DNA from: Candidula unifasciata
Lineage: Eukaryota; Mollusca; Gastropoda; Stylommatophora; Geomitridae
Length of the DNA stretch: 64,000 nt
NCBI GenBank assembly: GCA_905116865.2
Contig: CAJHNH020008463.1
Coordinates: 176,501-240,500 of the forward strand
Direction: 5' to 3'
Shown: positions 19,583 through 30,016 of the stretch, piece by piece
How the letters are laid out: each line of letters begins with the position of its first letter
Numbering within the stretch: position 1 is the first letter of the stretch
Position numbers and translations under genes: made by a program
Notes under the pieces: model-generated
The model's database searches: none
What the model saw: the letters and a program-made list of their open reading frames with translations, nothing else
What the model was told of the DNA's origin: nothing

Positions 19583-20440
19583 GCCCCTCCTCCCTTTTGA
19601 ATGTCTTTTCATTAGATTCTTTGACAATGTCGTCATCCGCCTGGATTAGTGGACCAGCTGATGGGGTCGGGGTAGGAGGTTGTTTGTATCACTGGGAAGC
19701 GTCACCCTCCTACTGTACCTTCTCTAATCCAGCGCATAGATCAACAAGTCAAGCGAACTTTGCAAAATTACGCGAGATCACTGCATCAAAATAGGTTTGA
19801 AGCCTCGTCTAACACATAATTAACACTTAGAGAATGCAAGAAAAATATTGCTTTAATATCATTCATTTTTTAAGTATTCTTGACAAAGTTTGGATGCAAG
19901 TAATTTACAGAATCGTGAACACAGCCTGGAGAAAATTGTGGTTATTGTAATTTGTGTCTCACGTAAAAGCGATGCCTTGACGCTGACAGTGCTGATATGG
20001 AGAAGATAGTGGAGGACCACTGGAATGAACTTACAACGGAAGAACAAGAGCCCTTCCAGAAGGAGCAGAAAGTTTTCCTCATCAACTTTTATTTGTAACG
20101 TCAGTTCTCTTTCATACAGAGAGATCAAATCTGGGTCTATAACCTATATGTTCGTTGTGTTCATTATTAAAAAAAAATTTGTATAATTTGCAATTGTTTT
20201 CCCCTATATAATTTTACTCGTATGTATAAAGTATTGTTTAAAAAAAAAGGTATTTAAAAAAATGCATTGGAATTGAGAACTGAATGAATTAATCATTAAT
20301 CTGTTCAACGGTAATTCTTATGGGGACAATTGGGTTCTTAATTTGTAACGTACCCCAAACACGAAATCCCCGTGGGAAATCCACAGCTGACCTGACAGTC
20401 CATTATTTCAAGGGGTGGCAAGTGTGCTGTTTTGTGGTGT
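19583..20440. other. Unassigned sequence
   Basis: No domain or repeat family recognised; ends in a poly-T run (20445-20458). Confidence 0.4.
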
Positions 20441-20484
20441 GTGTTTTTTTTTTTTTTTGAGTGTTCATCTAGTGTCTTCTAATG

Positions 20485-20512
20485 CTAACCCTAACCCTAA
20501 CCCTAACCCTAA
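20485..20512. repeat. Interstitial telomeric repeat
   Basis: CTAACC repeated 4.7 times (28 bases), i.e. TTAGGG on the minus strand. This is the telomere unit of most animals. It is flanked on both sides by unrelated sequence, so it is internal and not a chromosome end. Confidence 0.9.
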
Positions 20513-20559
20513 AAGACAATTGTTTCAGTTTTTGAACAACTTAGTTTCCAAACAATAAT

Positions 20560-20765
20560 ATATATTCCGTCCCTGAGTGGTGCGCAATTTTTTCTTTTTT
20601 GAAGCCACAGTCTGGCTGTTGTCGGGAGCTCTAATATAACTTTACGGTTGAACGGGGTTGCTCGGACCTGTCCATGGGTGATCCTCATCCGAATGGTGGC
20701 ACTTGTGTCACCGGGTGTTTATCGCTCTGTGTGATGTCCCGGTGGGGTAAAACTTTAGTCCGTTT
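20560..20765 (+). repeat. Family B SINE-like element
   Basis: Contains aatttttt-cttttttgaagccacagtctggc, gggacctgtcc-like and gtgatcctcatccgaatggtggcact, gtcaccgggtgtttatcgct, gatgtcccggtggggta. Confidence 0.85.
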
Positions 20766-20809
20766 CCAAACAACTTTTAAGAGCGATTTTGATTCAAGAA
20801 CCATTGTGT

Positions 20810-21025
20810 TGTGTAAGTCCCATTGGGTTATGTGAGTTCCACTGTGTTATGTAAGTTTCACTATGTTATATAAGTCCCACTGGGTTATGTGAGTTCCACT
20901 GTGTTTTGTTAGTTTCACTGTGTTATGTAAGTTCCACTGGGTTATGTGAGTTCCACCGTGTTATGTAAGTTCCACTGTGTTATGTAAGTTCCACCGTGTT
21001 ATGTAAGTTCCACTGTGTTTTGTGC
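20810..21025. repeat. 19-bp minisatellite, about 11 copies
   Basis: Unit gtgttatgtaagttccact with substitutions (gggttatgtgagttccac, gttagtttcact). Begins shortly after a family B element. Confidence 0.9.
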
Positions 21026-21029
21026 TAGT

Positions 21030-21835
21030 ACATGGGTACACTAGGAAGTTGTCTAAGGGTCCCACAAGCATAGGACCTCTATATTAATTTAAGCATAGGC
21101 CAGAATTCAATACTAATTTTCTGATAAATCATCATTATAATTTGCCTAATTAGTACCGTTTCTATTTTGAATGGTTTCTTCTAAATTTAACGCACGGACT
21201 ATATTATTAAAACATTTGTTTTGTGAATTTTTTTTCTAATGTTAGAAGACCAATTTTAAAGAGAAATACAATAACACCTAGCTTTTTTTAAAACTATAAT
21301 GTGTACATATATTGTTATTTATGCAAGTTGTTGTGTTGTATAAACCTGACCTGATACACTGCCCAGCTAAGAAAACCAATAAATGCTGTTTAGACGGCCA
21401 AGTGAAATGCTAAAGATATAAAGGATAGCAGGGTTGAACGAACTTTGTTGAAATTTGTATTCTGTTTTTCCTGAAATCCCAGCCAAAGTACGCAATACTA
21501 ATTAGAGAAATTGAACTTGCATTCAATAACTTTGATGATTAAGCGTTTTCTCTCTTTCCCCCTCCCTTCCCCTTTCCCCAAATACAGCAGCTGTTTTCAC
21601 ACATTATGCGCAAACTTGCTCTCAACTGCTGGGTAACTATAATGACATTTGGACGATCTTTCGGAGATGTTTGCTAACCACACTAGGGGGAGATAACCCT
21701 TAATCAATACAGTAAACAGATAACATGATATTATCAGAAGCCTGTTTAAATATCAGAGACCAGGGTCAATATTTGGAGTAATGTGTACACTGTCCCTGTC
21801 GAATCAAACTGTTTACTTTTATATGGCTTGGCTCT
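21030..21835. other. Unassigned AT-rich sequence
   Basis: No repeat or coding motif recognised. Confidence 0.4.
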
Positions 21836-21839
21836 CCGT

Positions 21840-21908
21840 GTAGGTTCTATGGCCTAATTGGGGGCGGGGTTGACCCACTGCCTCTTTAAGAACCATGCTG
21901 TATAAGTC
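21840..21908 (+). repeat. SINE family G fragment
   Basis: gacccactgcctctttaagaaccatgctgtataagtct matches the family G body near its 5' third. Confidence 0.5.
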
Positions 21909-22061
21909 TTATATTCCTACAAATATAACTTCCAGATTCTAATAATGAATTAAGTTTGCACCTGTGAATGACAAAAGACAGGGAAGTTCATACTACAGAC
22001 AGATTTCTTTTCGAAAGTACGAGGGTCCGTAGATTCCAAGTAATTGATAATCTCTGTTCTA

Positions 22062-22088
22062 CACTTTTTTTTTTTTTTTTTTTTTTTT
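22062..22088. repeat. Poly-T tract
   Basis: About 26 T, in the vicinity of a decayed SINE-like stretch with gggaaacgaactcgcgacatt (22278-22298), a tRNA-like B-box remnant on the minus strand. Confidence 0.7.
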
Positions 22089-22896
22089 GGATTTGTCCAA
22101 GCTTTCGTAAATTTATATAACGTTTCAAATTGAGATCATCGACTTGACTGCCTGAGGTATCATCCAGTATTGAACAACCTGGGAAGAGTTTATAGAGCAT
22201 GAACACGTAACTCTAGCGACGATGCATAGAAATCTCTTTTTAAAAAAATTGACTTGTAGACCAAAACTGCTCAGTCCGGGAAACGAACTCGCGACATTTA
22301 AAATTCGAGGCAAACGTTTTCACCACTTAGTCGACGTGACCGTTGAAAAAAAAAAAAAATAGGTAGCAGCAGGGCTTTTCAGATTAACACACTGCTAAAA
22401 AGATTTCTTTATTTTTTTTTTTATTTTATTTATTAATATACAGAAATCATGAGTTGTTAACCCTTTGGCTCGGTACTATGGATTTCGCAACCCTTCGGTC
22501 TTGATTCCATGATAGGTACCGTAAATCTGGGGAAAATGTGGCTTTTCTGCCCACCCCAGGGAGTGAGCCCGGACCACAAGGAGTTCGTCACCCGGTCACC
22601 GCGAAGTAGCTTTAACCAACTACGCTAGAGAGCCTGGCATTTCTATTTATATTTTGTCTAGGTGTCTAGTGTGTCATTTTGACTCAACGAAGGCAAGTGA
22701 ATCAATGGGTACGAAAAAGATGCTGGATCTGACACACTGTGAGAAAACCTGAGAACATTATAACTTAAAGGACGTTAAAGTGAAACCCACAAGGACATAG
22801 AAACACACACATGCACGCACGCACGCGAACGCGCGCACACACTCACACTCGCACACAAACATTGAGACGGGAACTTTTCTCCGTCTTGTTAAAGTC

Positions 22897-23568
22897 CATG
22901 CTGTGTGCCGTTGGTAGTCATGTCTGTCCCTAGCCTTCTGTCTCGTGTACTTTCAATCAACTCTGACACAGATGATCATCCATGCTGTGTGTCGTTGGTC
23001 GTCATGTCTGCCCCTAATCTTCTGTCTCGTGTACTTTCAATCAACCCTGACATAGATGATCATTCATTATGTGTGTCGTTGGTCGTCATGTCTGTCCATA
23101 ACCTTCTGTCTCGTGGACTTTCAATCAACTCTAACATAGATGATCATCCATGCTGTGTGTCGTTGGTTGTCATGTCTGTCCCTAATCTTCTGTCTCGTGT
23201 ACTTTCAATCAGATCTGAGACAGATGATCATCCATGCTGTGTGTCGTTGGTCGTCATGTCTGTCCCTAATCTTCCGTCTCGTGTACTTTCAATCAACCCT
23301 GACATAGATGATCATCCATGCTGTGTTACGTTGGTCGTCATGTCTGTCCATAACCTTCTGTCTCGTGTACTTTGAATCAACCCTGACATAGATGATTATC
23401 CATGCTGTGTGCCGTTGGTCGTCATGTCTGTCCCTAATCTTCCGTCTCGTGTACTTTCAATCAACCCTGACATAGATGATCATCCATGCTGTGTTACGTT
23501 GGTCGTCATGTCTGTCCATAACCTTCTGTCTCGTGTACTTTCAATCAGATCTGAGACAGATGATCATC
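22897..23568. repeat. 84-bp minisatellite, 8 units, derived from a LINE 3' end
   Basis: Units start at 22897, 22981, 23065, 23149, 23233, 23317, 23401 and 23485, always exactly 84 bases. Since 84 is divisible by three, a plus-strand frame stays open with 28-residue repeats (SLVVMSVPNLLSRVLSI). On the minus strand the unit reads ESTRDRRLGTDMTTND, the final residues expected of the RTE-like C-terminus that adjoins it at 23564. The plus-strand frame is therefore most likely incidental. Confidence 0.9.
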
Positions 23569-23890
23569 CATGCCATGATTTCAGACTGTCCAGCATCTGT
23601 TCTCTCGGTCTCCCTCTGCCTCTCGTCCACTTCAACTTTCCTACTGTCACGATGTACTCCAGTTTTCTCCTTCTCATCACATGACCAATGAATGTAGATT
23701 GTCTCTTTTTGATGTGGGCAATCACTTCTTTTGGTGCGTCAGTTTCTTTCAAAACGTCTTATTACTCTTTTGGATCTGTCCAAGGTTTTCTCATCATTCG
23801 TCTGTAAAACCACATCTCCGTAGCTTCCAAATAAGTTTACCAGCTGTCCATGATTCACTTCCGTATATCAAGATAGTATTTATATAGCTT
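23564..23890 (-). repeat. RTE-like LINE C-terminus
   Basis: Minus-strand frame: APKEVIAHIKKRQSTFIGHV, MRRRKLEYIV, GRGRPREQMLDSLKSWHG. H-V-M-R-R and GRGRPRE are the standard C-terminal motifs. It runs directly into the 84-bp repeats. Confidence 0.75.
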
Positions 23891-23899
23891 TCAAGAATT

Positions 23900-24325
23900 C
23901 TCTTTCTCGTCTCAATTGACAAAGAAAACTAGAAAATGCAATTTAAAAGAAAAGATGGGAAAGACATGGGGTGAGCTGCATGTGATAGCAGAGGATAGAA
24001 TAACATAATGTGAACTGGTTGAGAGCCTATACTCCATATGGGGATAAGGGGGAGAATTAGAAGCAGTGTGTCTTTCTAATCTTATACGTATTTCGATGAG
24101 TGGCAATCAGTAGATATCCGTTTGTTTATTGTACTGGTTTTTTTTTAAGGCCTCAAGAGTTCCCCACCTGGTTATGTCTGTATAAGGCTGAATGAGAATA
24201 ACGGTTGCAACAAAAAGTCTCTTAGTCGACTTGTATTCGCCGGTCCTATTCAGGAAATAATCTGCGATTAAAAGAAAACATTGAGATGATAGATTGCCAT
24301 CTTGTCCAGGCATGATGTCGTCGCC
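23900..24325. other. Unassigned sequence
   Basis: No coding motif or repeat family recognised. Confidence 0.4.
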
Positions 24326-24327
24326 CT

Positions 24328-24505
24328 AATCGTTGTTGTAGTTGCTCTGCAACAGTTGTTGTTTTTGTTATCAATCTCTCATCGTTATTGTTGTTGATCC
24401 CTCGTCGTTGCTGGAAATACTCTGCTACTGTTCTTTTTTTTATCGACCCCTCGTCGTTGTTGTAGTTACTCTGCTACTGTTGTTTTTTTTATCGATCCTT
24501 TTGGA
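24328..24505. repeat. Imperfect ~60-bp tandem repeat, 3 units
   Basis: Units built of tcgttgttgtagttactctg, ctactgttgtttttttt and atcgacccc. The unit is itself rich in gtt triplets. Confidence 0.75.
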
Positions 24506-24529
24506 ATCAAATTTTTCACTCTTATAAGG

Positions 24530-24665
24530 TTTGGTTCCCCCTGTCGGTTTCAGGAGCCCATTTGGGTGGGGGACAGACCAACCGCAAGCATGCCGTAAAA
24601 GGCAACTAATTACGGGTTTTCTGGAATAGGTTGTGTTAGGCCAAAAGACGCCTATATAGCAACAT
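24530..24665 (+). repeat. SINE family G-like fragment
   Basis: ggttccccctgtcggtttcaggagccc, gacagaccaaccgcaagcatgccgtaaaaggcaacta resembles the 5' body of family G (agcatgtcgtaagagtcgacta). Diverged. Confidence 0.4.
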
Positions 24666-25186
24666 AGCTATACACTACAGCTAATGGGGCACCCGTTCTT
24701 TAAGGGCCAGCGAGAAGAACTTACGGCTTCATGATTTGCGAACTGCCTATATTCCATTCTGACAGGCAGGCAAAAATACATTTATTCAGACGACAAATAT
24801 ATTTATATATATATAAACCGGTAGGCACAACGAACAGAAAGGCACTTTCAGATACAGGAGAACATTTTAAAATTTCTAAATAGAGGACCAACAAAAAGAT
24901 TAATAAGGATACCTAGCTAGCAAACGAACCTCCCTACATTTAATGTTTTTAGTGTCAACCTGACAGCAGTCAGCACTATTTTTGGCATCTATTGCATACA
25001 TTGCTCGTAAACTCTCGAGTCACTGAGCTAAAACCCGAGCGCTCTGTGTCGAACATCACAGCGCGGAAACAGCTGTGACCCTCGTTCATTGTGCAGTGTT
25101 TGAGTCATATACAGGCTTTATCGCACAAAAGATCATAATTATTTCTCTGTATGCTCTATGTTATTACAATCGACGTCACTGCACAC

Positions 25187-25276
25187 TAGGGCTGTACCGA
25201 ACAGTGATTTACACTATTCGGCCGAATACGAATAGTGCGACCAACTATTCGGCCGAATACGAATACGAATAGTATA
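25187..25276. repeat. Repeat J, copy 1 (palindrome-rich)
   Basis: Opens ctagggctgtaccgaacagtgattt. Contains the 14-base palindrome tattcggccgaata twice (25215-25228, 25246-25259) and gaatacgaatagt motifs. Same orientation as 25513-25590. Termini and inner palindromes suggest a decayed DNA-transposon end, possibly hAT-like. Confidence 0.6.
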
Positions 25277-25508
25277 TCATAATCATCAGGTGCCTTGCCG
25301 ACTGGCGTGGGCGATAATCCCAGCCACAATCCGCGATCTCCTGCAGCATATATTAGTTCGTGTGCTGAAATACCTCCGTGCCATGCAAAAAGACTGTCAA
25401 GAATCTTCTATCGTTGTCTTCCTCTATCCTTCCTTAAACAGATCTTTCAAATGGTCACCACTCCCACCTTTTTCAAAACCATCATTCGCTCAACCGTTCG
25501 GTGTAATT
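25277..25508 (-). repeat. RTE-like LINE 3' end between repeats J
   Basis: Starts atcataatcatcag (ATG-type tail), then tgccttgccgactggcgtgggcgat. It is collinear with 3690-3860, including ttagttcgtgt and cctccgtgccat. Probably inserted within or beside repeat J. Confidence 0.6.
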
Positions 25509-25512
25509 TAAA

Positions 25513-25590
25513 CTAGGGCTGTACCGAATAGTGATTTTGTATAACGGGACCAACTATTCCGCCAAATAAGAATACGAATAGTGTATAAAA
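25513..25590. repeat. Repeat J, copy 2
   Basis: ctagggctgtaccgaatagtgattt, accaactattccgccaaataagaatacgaatagtgta. Direct copy of 25187-25276 with the palindromes mutated. Confidence 0.6.
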
Positions 25591-25674
25591 TATATCTACA
25601 AAAAAACATTCACAATGTCTAATGTACACTGAACTTTTGCTTCACATAAAGTAGCACAGAACAGTCATCTTCTT

Positions 25675-26100
25675 CTTTAGCACTCTGAGCCCTTGAGGTT
25701 TACTGCTGCAGATATTACTCGTCCCCATTCATCTCTCTGGCTGGCCTTATCTTCACAATTTGTGACATCAGTTGTTTGCAGGTCTGGCTAGACATTATCT
25801 CTCGAACTTCTTTGTGTTTTTGTTTTTGTTCTACGCCCATCCTCTCTCATGTGTATACAGTTTTTACTTCTCTGTCATCTGACATTCTTTCAATATGCCC
25901 TAACCATTTGAGTCTGTTAGCTCTCATGATGCCAGTGATCAATGGTGATTTAAACATTTTATGTGTTACGTTGTTGCTTCTCACTCTCCATTCCCCGCTA
26001 TTAGCCTCTTTGATGGGTCCAAATATTTGTCGTAAGACTTTTCGAAAACCTGTAATAAGGCCTGTTCTGTTTAGAATTCAAAGATGGCACCAAAGTGCTT
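25675..26100 (-). repeat. Non-LTR retrotransposon C-terminus
   Basis: Minus-strand frame reads VLRQIFGPIKEANSGEWRVR, then MFKSPLITGIMRANRLKWLG and HIERMSDDREVKTVYT. This is the R-K-I-x-GP-x-E...GEWR-x-R...ANRL-x-WLGH-x-ERM pattern at the end of endonuclease-reverse transcriptases. Stops follow. Confidence 0.8.
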
Positions 26101-26299
26101 CAGCAGGCTTCATTCCCGGGTAATTTAATCGTAAATGATGAAACTGTTCAGAGAGTACAGCATCTATAGTATATCTGGTTGGAGAGCATAAACAGGCATC
26201 AGAGGGAATTAACTGAATTAAAATAATTTACAGACGTTGATAAGAACGTTCCCGTACGAGAAGTCCGACAGTGTCGGCCTTTTTTTTTATTTTTTTTTT

Positions 26300-26478
26300 T
26301 ATTACCTTTGCTTCCAGGTCTAGCCTTGAGTGGTTACCAGGTATAGTCCTGGGAAGTAAAGGCAGCAGGCGTGATGTTGTTGACCATATCACCTACGGAG
26401 TGCCGATTAGTCTATAAAATATAGGTCTAGCCATACATGACCGTAAGCGTGGAAAAGGGTCCTTTAATTTACTTTAGC
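26300..26478 (+). repeat. SINE family A, 5'-truncated
   Basis: From tttgcttccaggtctagccttgag to gcgtggaaaagggtcctttaattta. A T-rich stretch lies directly upstream. Confidence 0.85.
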
Positions 26479-26606
26479 TTCTTCTGCGACTGATCTTTCC
26501 AGTGGTCAAGATGTTCTCCGGATGTATCCCTTCTCACTACAGGGGAGGTAATACTAAGTGAAACACAAAGTGTACTCTGGGAGGGGACGGCTCGAGAAAC
26601 CGCACA

Positions 26607-26626
26607 CCACCCCCCCCCCACCCCTT
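26607..26626. repeat. Poly-C tract
   Basis: Ten C flanked by further C-rich bases. Confidence 0.8.
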
Positions 26627-26799
26627 TTTAAACAATCTTTTTTAAAGGGCAGTGCTAAATCGGCCAAAGCCTTTTTAGTAATAAATAATAATATAACGAA
26701 TATCAAGTAACTATAGTAACATACAGTACAGACTTGATAAGGATAACTCACTGGGAACACAAGAAATGGTTCTTGTTGTTAGAATTTGCTATTATCCAG

Positions 26800-26957
26800 T
26801 GCCTCGTTCTTTTTAGGACGAATTTTTTTGTTATTAGAAGCCCCACCCTGGCTTTTTCCAGGGGCCGCGGTTTCTGGGACCTCTCCACGGCGTTCCTCAT
26901 CCACTTAGTGGCACTTTGTGTGATGTCCTGGTGGGGTAGAAAGTCAGTCAGTCAGTC
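26800..26957 (+). repeat. Family B SINE-like element with 13-bp TSD
   Basis: 158 bp between perfect duplicates tgctattatccag (26787-26799 and 26958-26970). The body has a short internal deletion. The tail is agtcagtcagtcagtc. The TSD shows that family B moves by target-primed insertion and fixes its 3' end at the (AGTC)n tail. Confidence 0.9.
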
Positions 26958-27286
26958 TGCTATTATCCAGATAACAGTTCAAGCAAGAAAAATTGTTCTT
27001 CACAACGGAAATTCGCCACAACCGAGATCGCCTTAAGCGGACTGTACTCTATATGAAATATTTTAAAATGTAGCAACAATTACTTTAATTTTTAAAAAAA
27101 AAAGCAGGAAACATGGTTATGGTTGTCCCTTAACTCTTAAAAATTCTCAAGAAAGGGAGTGGTGGTGGGTGCGGGGTTCAGTCGCAACTAACATTTTTGA
27201 GGTAGTTGGGGTCAAGTGCCTGAGACCCAAGGTTTGGCGCCCCCGATTACTACATGAGCCTATCTTTAAAATGCTTATAATTACGG

Positions 27287-27500
27287 AATTGAGTTGAGTC
27301 AAGAATTGACATCACAACACTCTGGGCATTCCCATGCATGGTCCGTCCTCATCTTCGGCAGCCAGCTCAGAGTTCCAATAGTGATGGTACTGGTCACAAT
27401 CTGGTTATATGTACGTCTTGCCTTTCCTCTGAGTATAGTGAGTCGGCCAGAAATTCTGACTCAGGTGCCTCATTCTCCCCAGGTCATAACCCTGTGTAGG
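27287..27500 (-). repeat. EN-RT-RNase H LINE 3' end
   Basis: Reverse copy of the terminal coding region: gagttgagtcaagaattgacatcacaacactc, then ttcggcagccag, gagttccaatagtgatggta, cacaatctggttatatgtacgtcttgcctttcctctgagt. Ends at the MRHL-like segment. Confidence 0.8.
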
Positions 27501-27704
27501 GTTATGATCACATCGGGCCGGGAGTGCAGAGTTATGGAAGTTATTTAACATCAAATGAAGAAGCAAAGACAACAGAAGATTAAACATATTAAATGGCATA
27601 CACACAGTTGGGGTTATTCATTGTCCAGATCGACGGGGAAATTGTATACAGTTTAACAGAGTTTAAAACAGAGAACTCCAAGAATCAAACAAAATCAGTA
27701 ATGA

Positions 27705-28392
27705 CCCTTTAATTTACTCACACAATATTTCCAACATTTTAATTGACCAATCGGCACTCGGTGGATGATGTAGTCATCACATTAGCAGGCGTTACTTCTC
27801 ACCAAGTACATATTTAAGATCGGCCTGGGGTCATCACATTGGCAGCTATTACGTCTCACCAAGTACATATTTAAGATCAGCCTGGGGGTCATCACATTCG
27901 CCGCCGTTACTTCTCACTAAGTACATATTTAAGATCGGCCTGGGGTCATCACATTGGCCGCCGTTACTTCTCACCAAGTACATATTTAAGATCGGCCTGG
28001 GGTCATCTCATTCGCCGCTGTTACTTCTCACCAAGTACATATTTAAGATCGGCCTGGGGTCATCTCATTCGCCGCTGTTACTTCTCACTAAGTACATATT
28101 TAAGATCGGCCTGGGGTCATCACATTGGCCGCCGTTACTTCTCACCAAGTACATATTTAAGATCGGCCTGGGGTCATCTCATTCGCCGCTGTTACTTCTC
28201 ATCAAGTACATATTTAAGATCGGCCTGGGGTCATCAAATTGGCAGTCGTTACTTCTCACCAAGTACCTATTTAAGATCGGCCCGAGAGCCAATTTACAAT
28301 TTTCAAGAAAAACCTTTGGCATGCGAATTCGAACTCGAGACCTTTAGGCAGGCAGGCGAACGTTACGCTACAACGACCAGTGCAGTCTCGGC
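27705..28392 (-). repeat. SINE family A with internal 58-bp satellite expansion
   Basis: The left part (gaccctttaattta, aattgaccaatcggcactcggtggatgatg) and right part (ttcgaactcgagaccttta...gcgaacgttacgct) are the ends of a reverse family A copy. Between them the central body (gtcatcacattggccgccgttacttctcaccaagtacatatttaagatcggcctgggg) is repeated about nine times from 27772 to 28285. Repeat junctions fall at ggg|gtca. Confidence 0.88.
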
Positions 28393-28477
28393 GCATGGGC
28401 TCGCTCAACACTTGCCCGGGGCCTCATAAGCACAGAGGCCCCATGCTAATCTGTGTGTTATGAGTTGATTTATGAGT

Positions 28478-29110
28478 TATGTTTGGGTATCTTCACCGCA
28501 CTCCTGACATGTCCATATGTGCTCAGATTCCCCCTTTAACATATACATCAGCATCCCGCAGTTGATAGTCCTAGTCCTATGTTGGTTGACAAGACTTCTC
28601 GTGCGTCCAGTGTGCTTCTCGTGCCTGGCTGTGCCGATCTTTACTTCCAATTCTTGAACTCTTGGCGATGATGTCGATGTGCTGCTCCCAAAAATCCACC
28701 AATCGTCTTACCTTTCTCATAGCATTAACAATGTCTACAGGATCCATGGTCGGCCCTCTGTAACTTTCATTGCCAACAACACCCTCATACCGTAGGACAA
28801 ATATGAAGGTGACTCCACGCACAGTGGAGTTTTGCAATGACTCGATCCATTGTCTGCGTACAAAGCCCGTCTCGACCCTCTGGATCAAGCTCATGGAATC
28901 AATTAGCACACACACGTGAGAATAGCTGTGCGATTCTAGCAACATGAAAACTCGTGTTACCTCCATCACCTCCATTGTTATGCTGCTTGTAGTTATACAG
29001 AAGGCACCAATGGCCTCCTGGACTGTTCTGCCAGCAGAGCACGCAGTAAATGCCCATGCACTTTTTGTGTCCTCGTAACAGGACCCATCTTTGTTGATCA
29101 GTACCTCCAC
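28478..29110 (-). pseudogene. LINE RNase H domain and C-terminal knuckle
   Basis: 178 uninterrupted codons (29110-28577) give an RNase H fold fragment. Asp in NKDGSC, Glu in TMEVMEVTRVF and Asp in VLIDSMSLIQ are the first three catalytic positions. GVVGNES follows near the fourth, where the usual AD is lost. The segment MDPVDIVNAMRKVRRL parallels DRSDVINAMR at 54068. After the stop another frame encodes GESEHIWTCQECGEDTQT, with an H-x3-C-x2-C motif. It is the 3' end of a retrotransposon, not cellular RNase H: it is intronless, in several related copies and lacks a start context. Confidence 0.8.
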
Positions 29111-29119
29111 CTCATCTGA

Positions 29120-29790
29120 ATTTTCACATATAATCTGTACTAATCTGTGCTTTAAACTAATCGGTGTATGTCAAGTGACGTGTCATTAACAAAACAAAAA
29201 CAACAAAAACATTGCTTCCTGTGAGTGGTTGTGTAGGCGCCCAAGCACACTGGTTTCCCAGGGCCCATAATCCTAAAATAGTTAGTTTCTTTTTGTGTGT
29301 ATGTTTTTTGTTTCACCCCACCTTGGGGCGTCCGAGATTTCGTAGGGAATTCTCAGGAAAGTCCCATAGTATAGGGGTGTTATGGTTAGGATAAGTGTTA
29401 TTCGGTGTTCATTTCACACGAACCAACAAAATAAACACACGCTGAAAATGATGATGCAATTAAACCATCAAAACAAACACATTCACACAGAAAGAAAATT
29501 CCACAGTCGTTGTCAAACAAAAACGTTGCGCATTTTCGTAGGAAGATAGCTTGTTGACACCGTGCACACACTTTTTCTCACACTGTTTTAACACCGAACA
29601 AAGTTATGTCTAACAATCCTAACATTTGGAACTTTCTCATGGGTACTTAGGTATTCTCGGAGCTCCCGAAATTGAGTGAAATAAAAAAATAAAAAAACCG
29701 ACGGCTCTCACAAGAAAATAAAATTATGAAAACTCAACAAATGTTCCAATAAATCCCTAAATATAGCTCTGTGGATCAATCCAAATAAAA
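29120..29790. other. Unassigned sequence
   Basis: No repeat family or coding motif recognised. Confidence 0.4.
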
Positions 29791-29794
29791 TTTC

Positions 29795-30016
29795 AATTCC
29801 GTCCTTTTTAGGACGAAATTTTTTGTCATTTGAAGCCCTACTCTGGCTTTTGCCAGGGGCCGCAATATAGGCAGGCCATAAATATGGCCAAATGTCTGAA
29901 CGCGGTTTCTGGGACCTCTCCACGGCGATCCTCATCCGCATGGTGGCACTTTGTGTCATCGGGTGTTTGTCGCTTGTGTGATGTCCTGGTGGGGTAGAAA
30001 GTCAGTCAGTCAGTCC
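29795..30016 (+). repeat. Family B SINE-like element, full length
   Basis: From ttccgtcctttttaggacgaa through gaagccctactctggcttttgcc, gggacctctccacggcgatc and ctcatccgcatggtggcact to ggtggggtagaaagtcagtcagtcagtc. Best copy of the 'ggacgaa' subfamily. Confidence 0.92.

Noticed and set aside
20485..20512. A chromosome end
   Set aside because: The telomeric repeat is only 28 bases and unrelated sequence continues on both sides.
22905..23684. 156- and 91-codon plus-strand frames with 28-residue repeats
   Set aside because: They are produced by the exact 84-bp period of a tandem repeat derived from a LINE end. No start context, promoter or homologous domain.
28577..29110. A possible host RNase H gene
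   Set aside because: Related degenerate copies occur many times in the window, with the retrotransposon tail attached; it is a LINE fragment.
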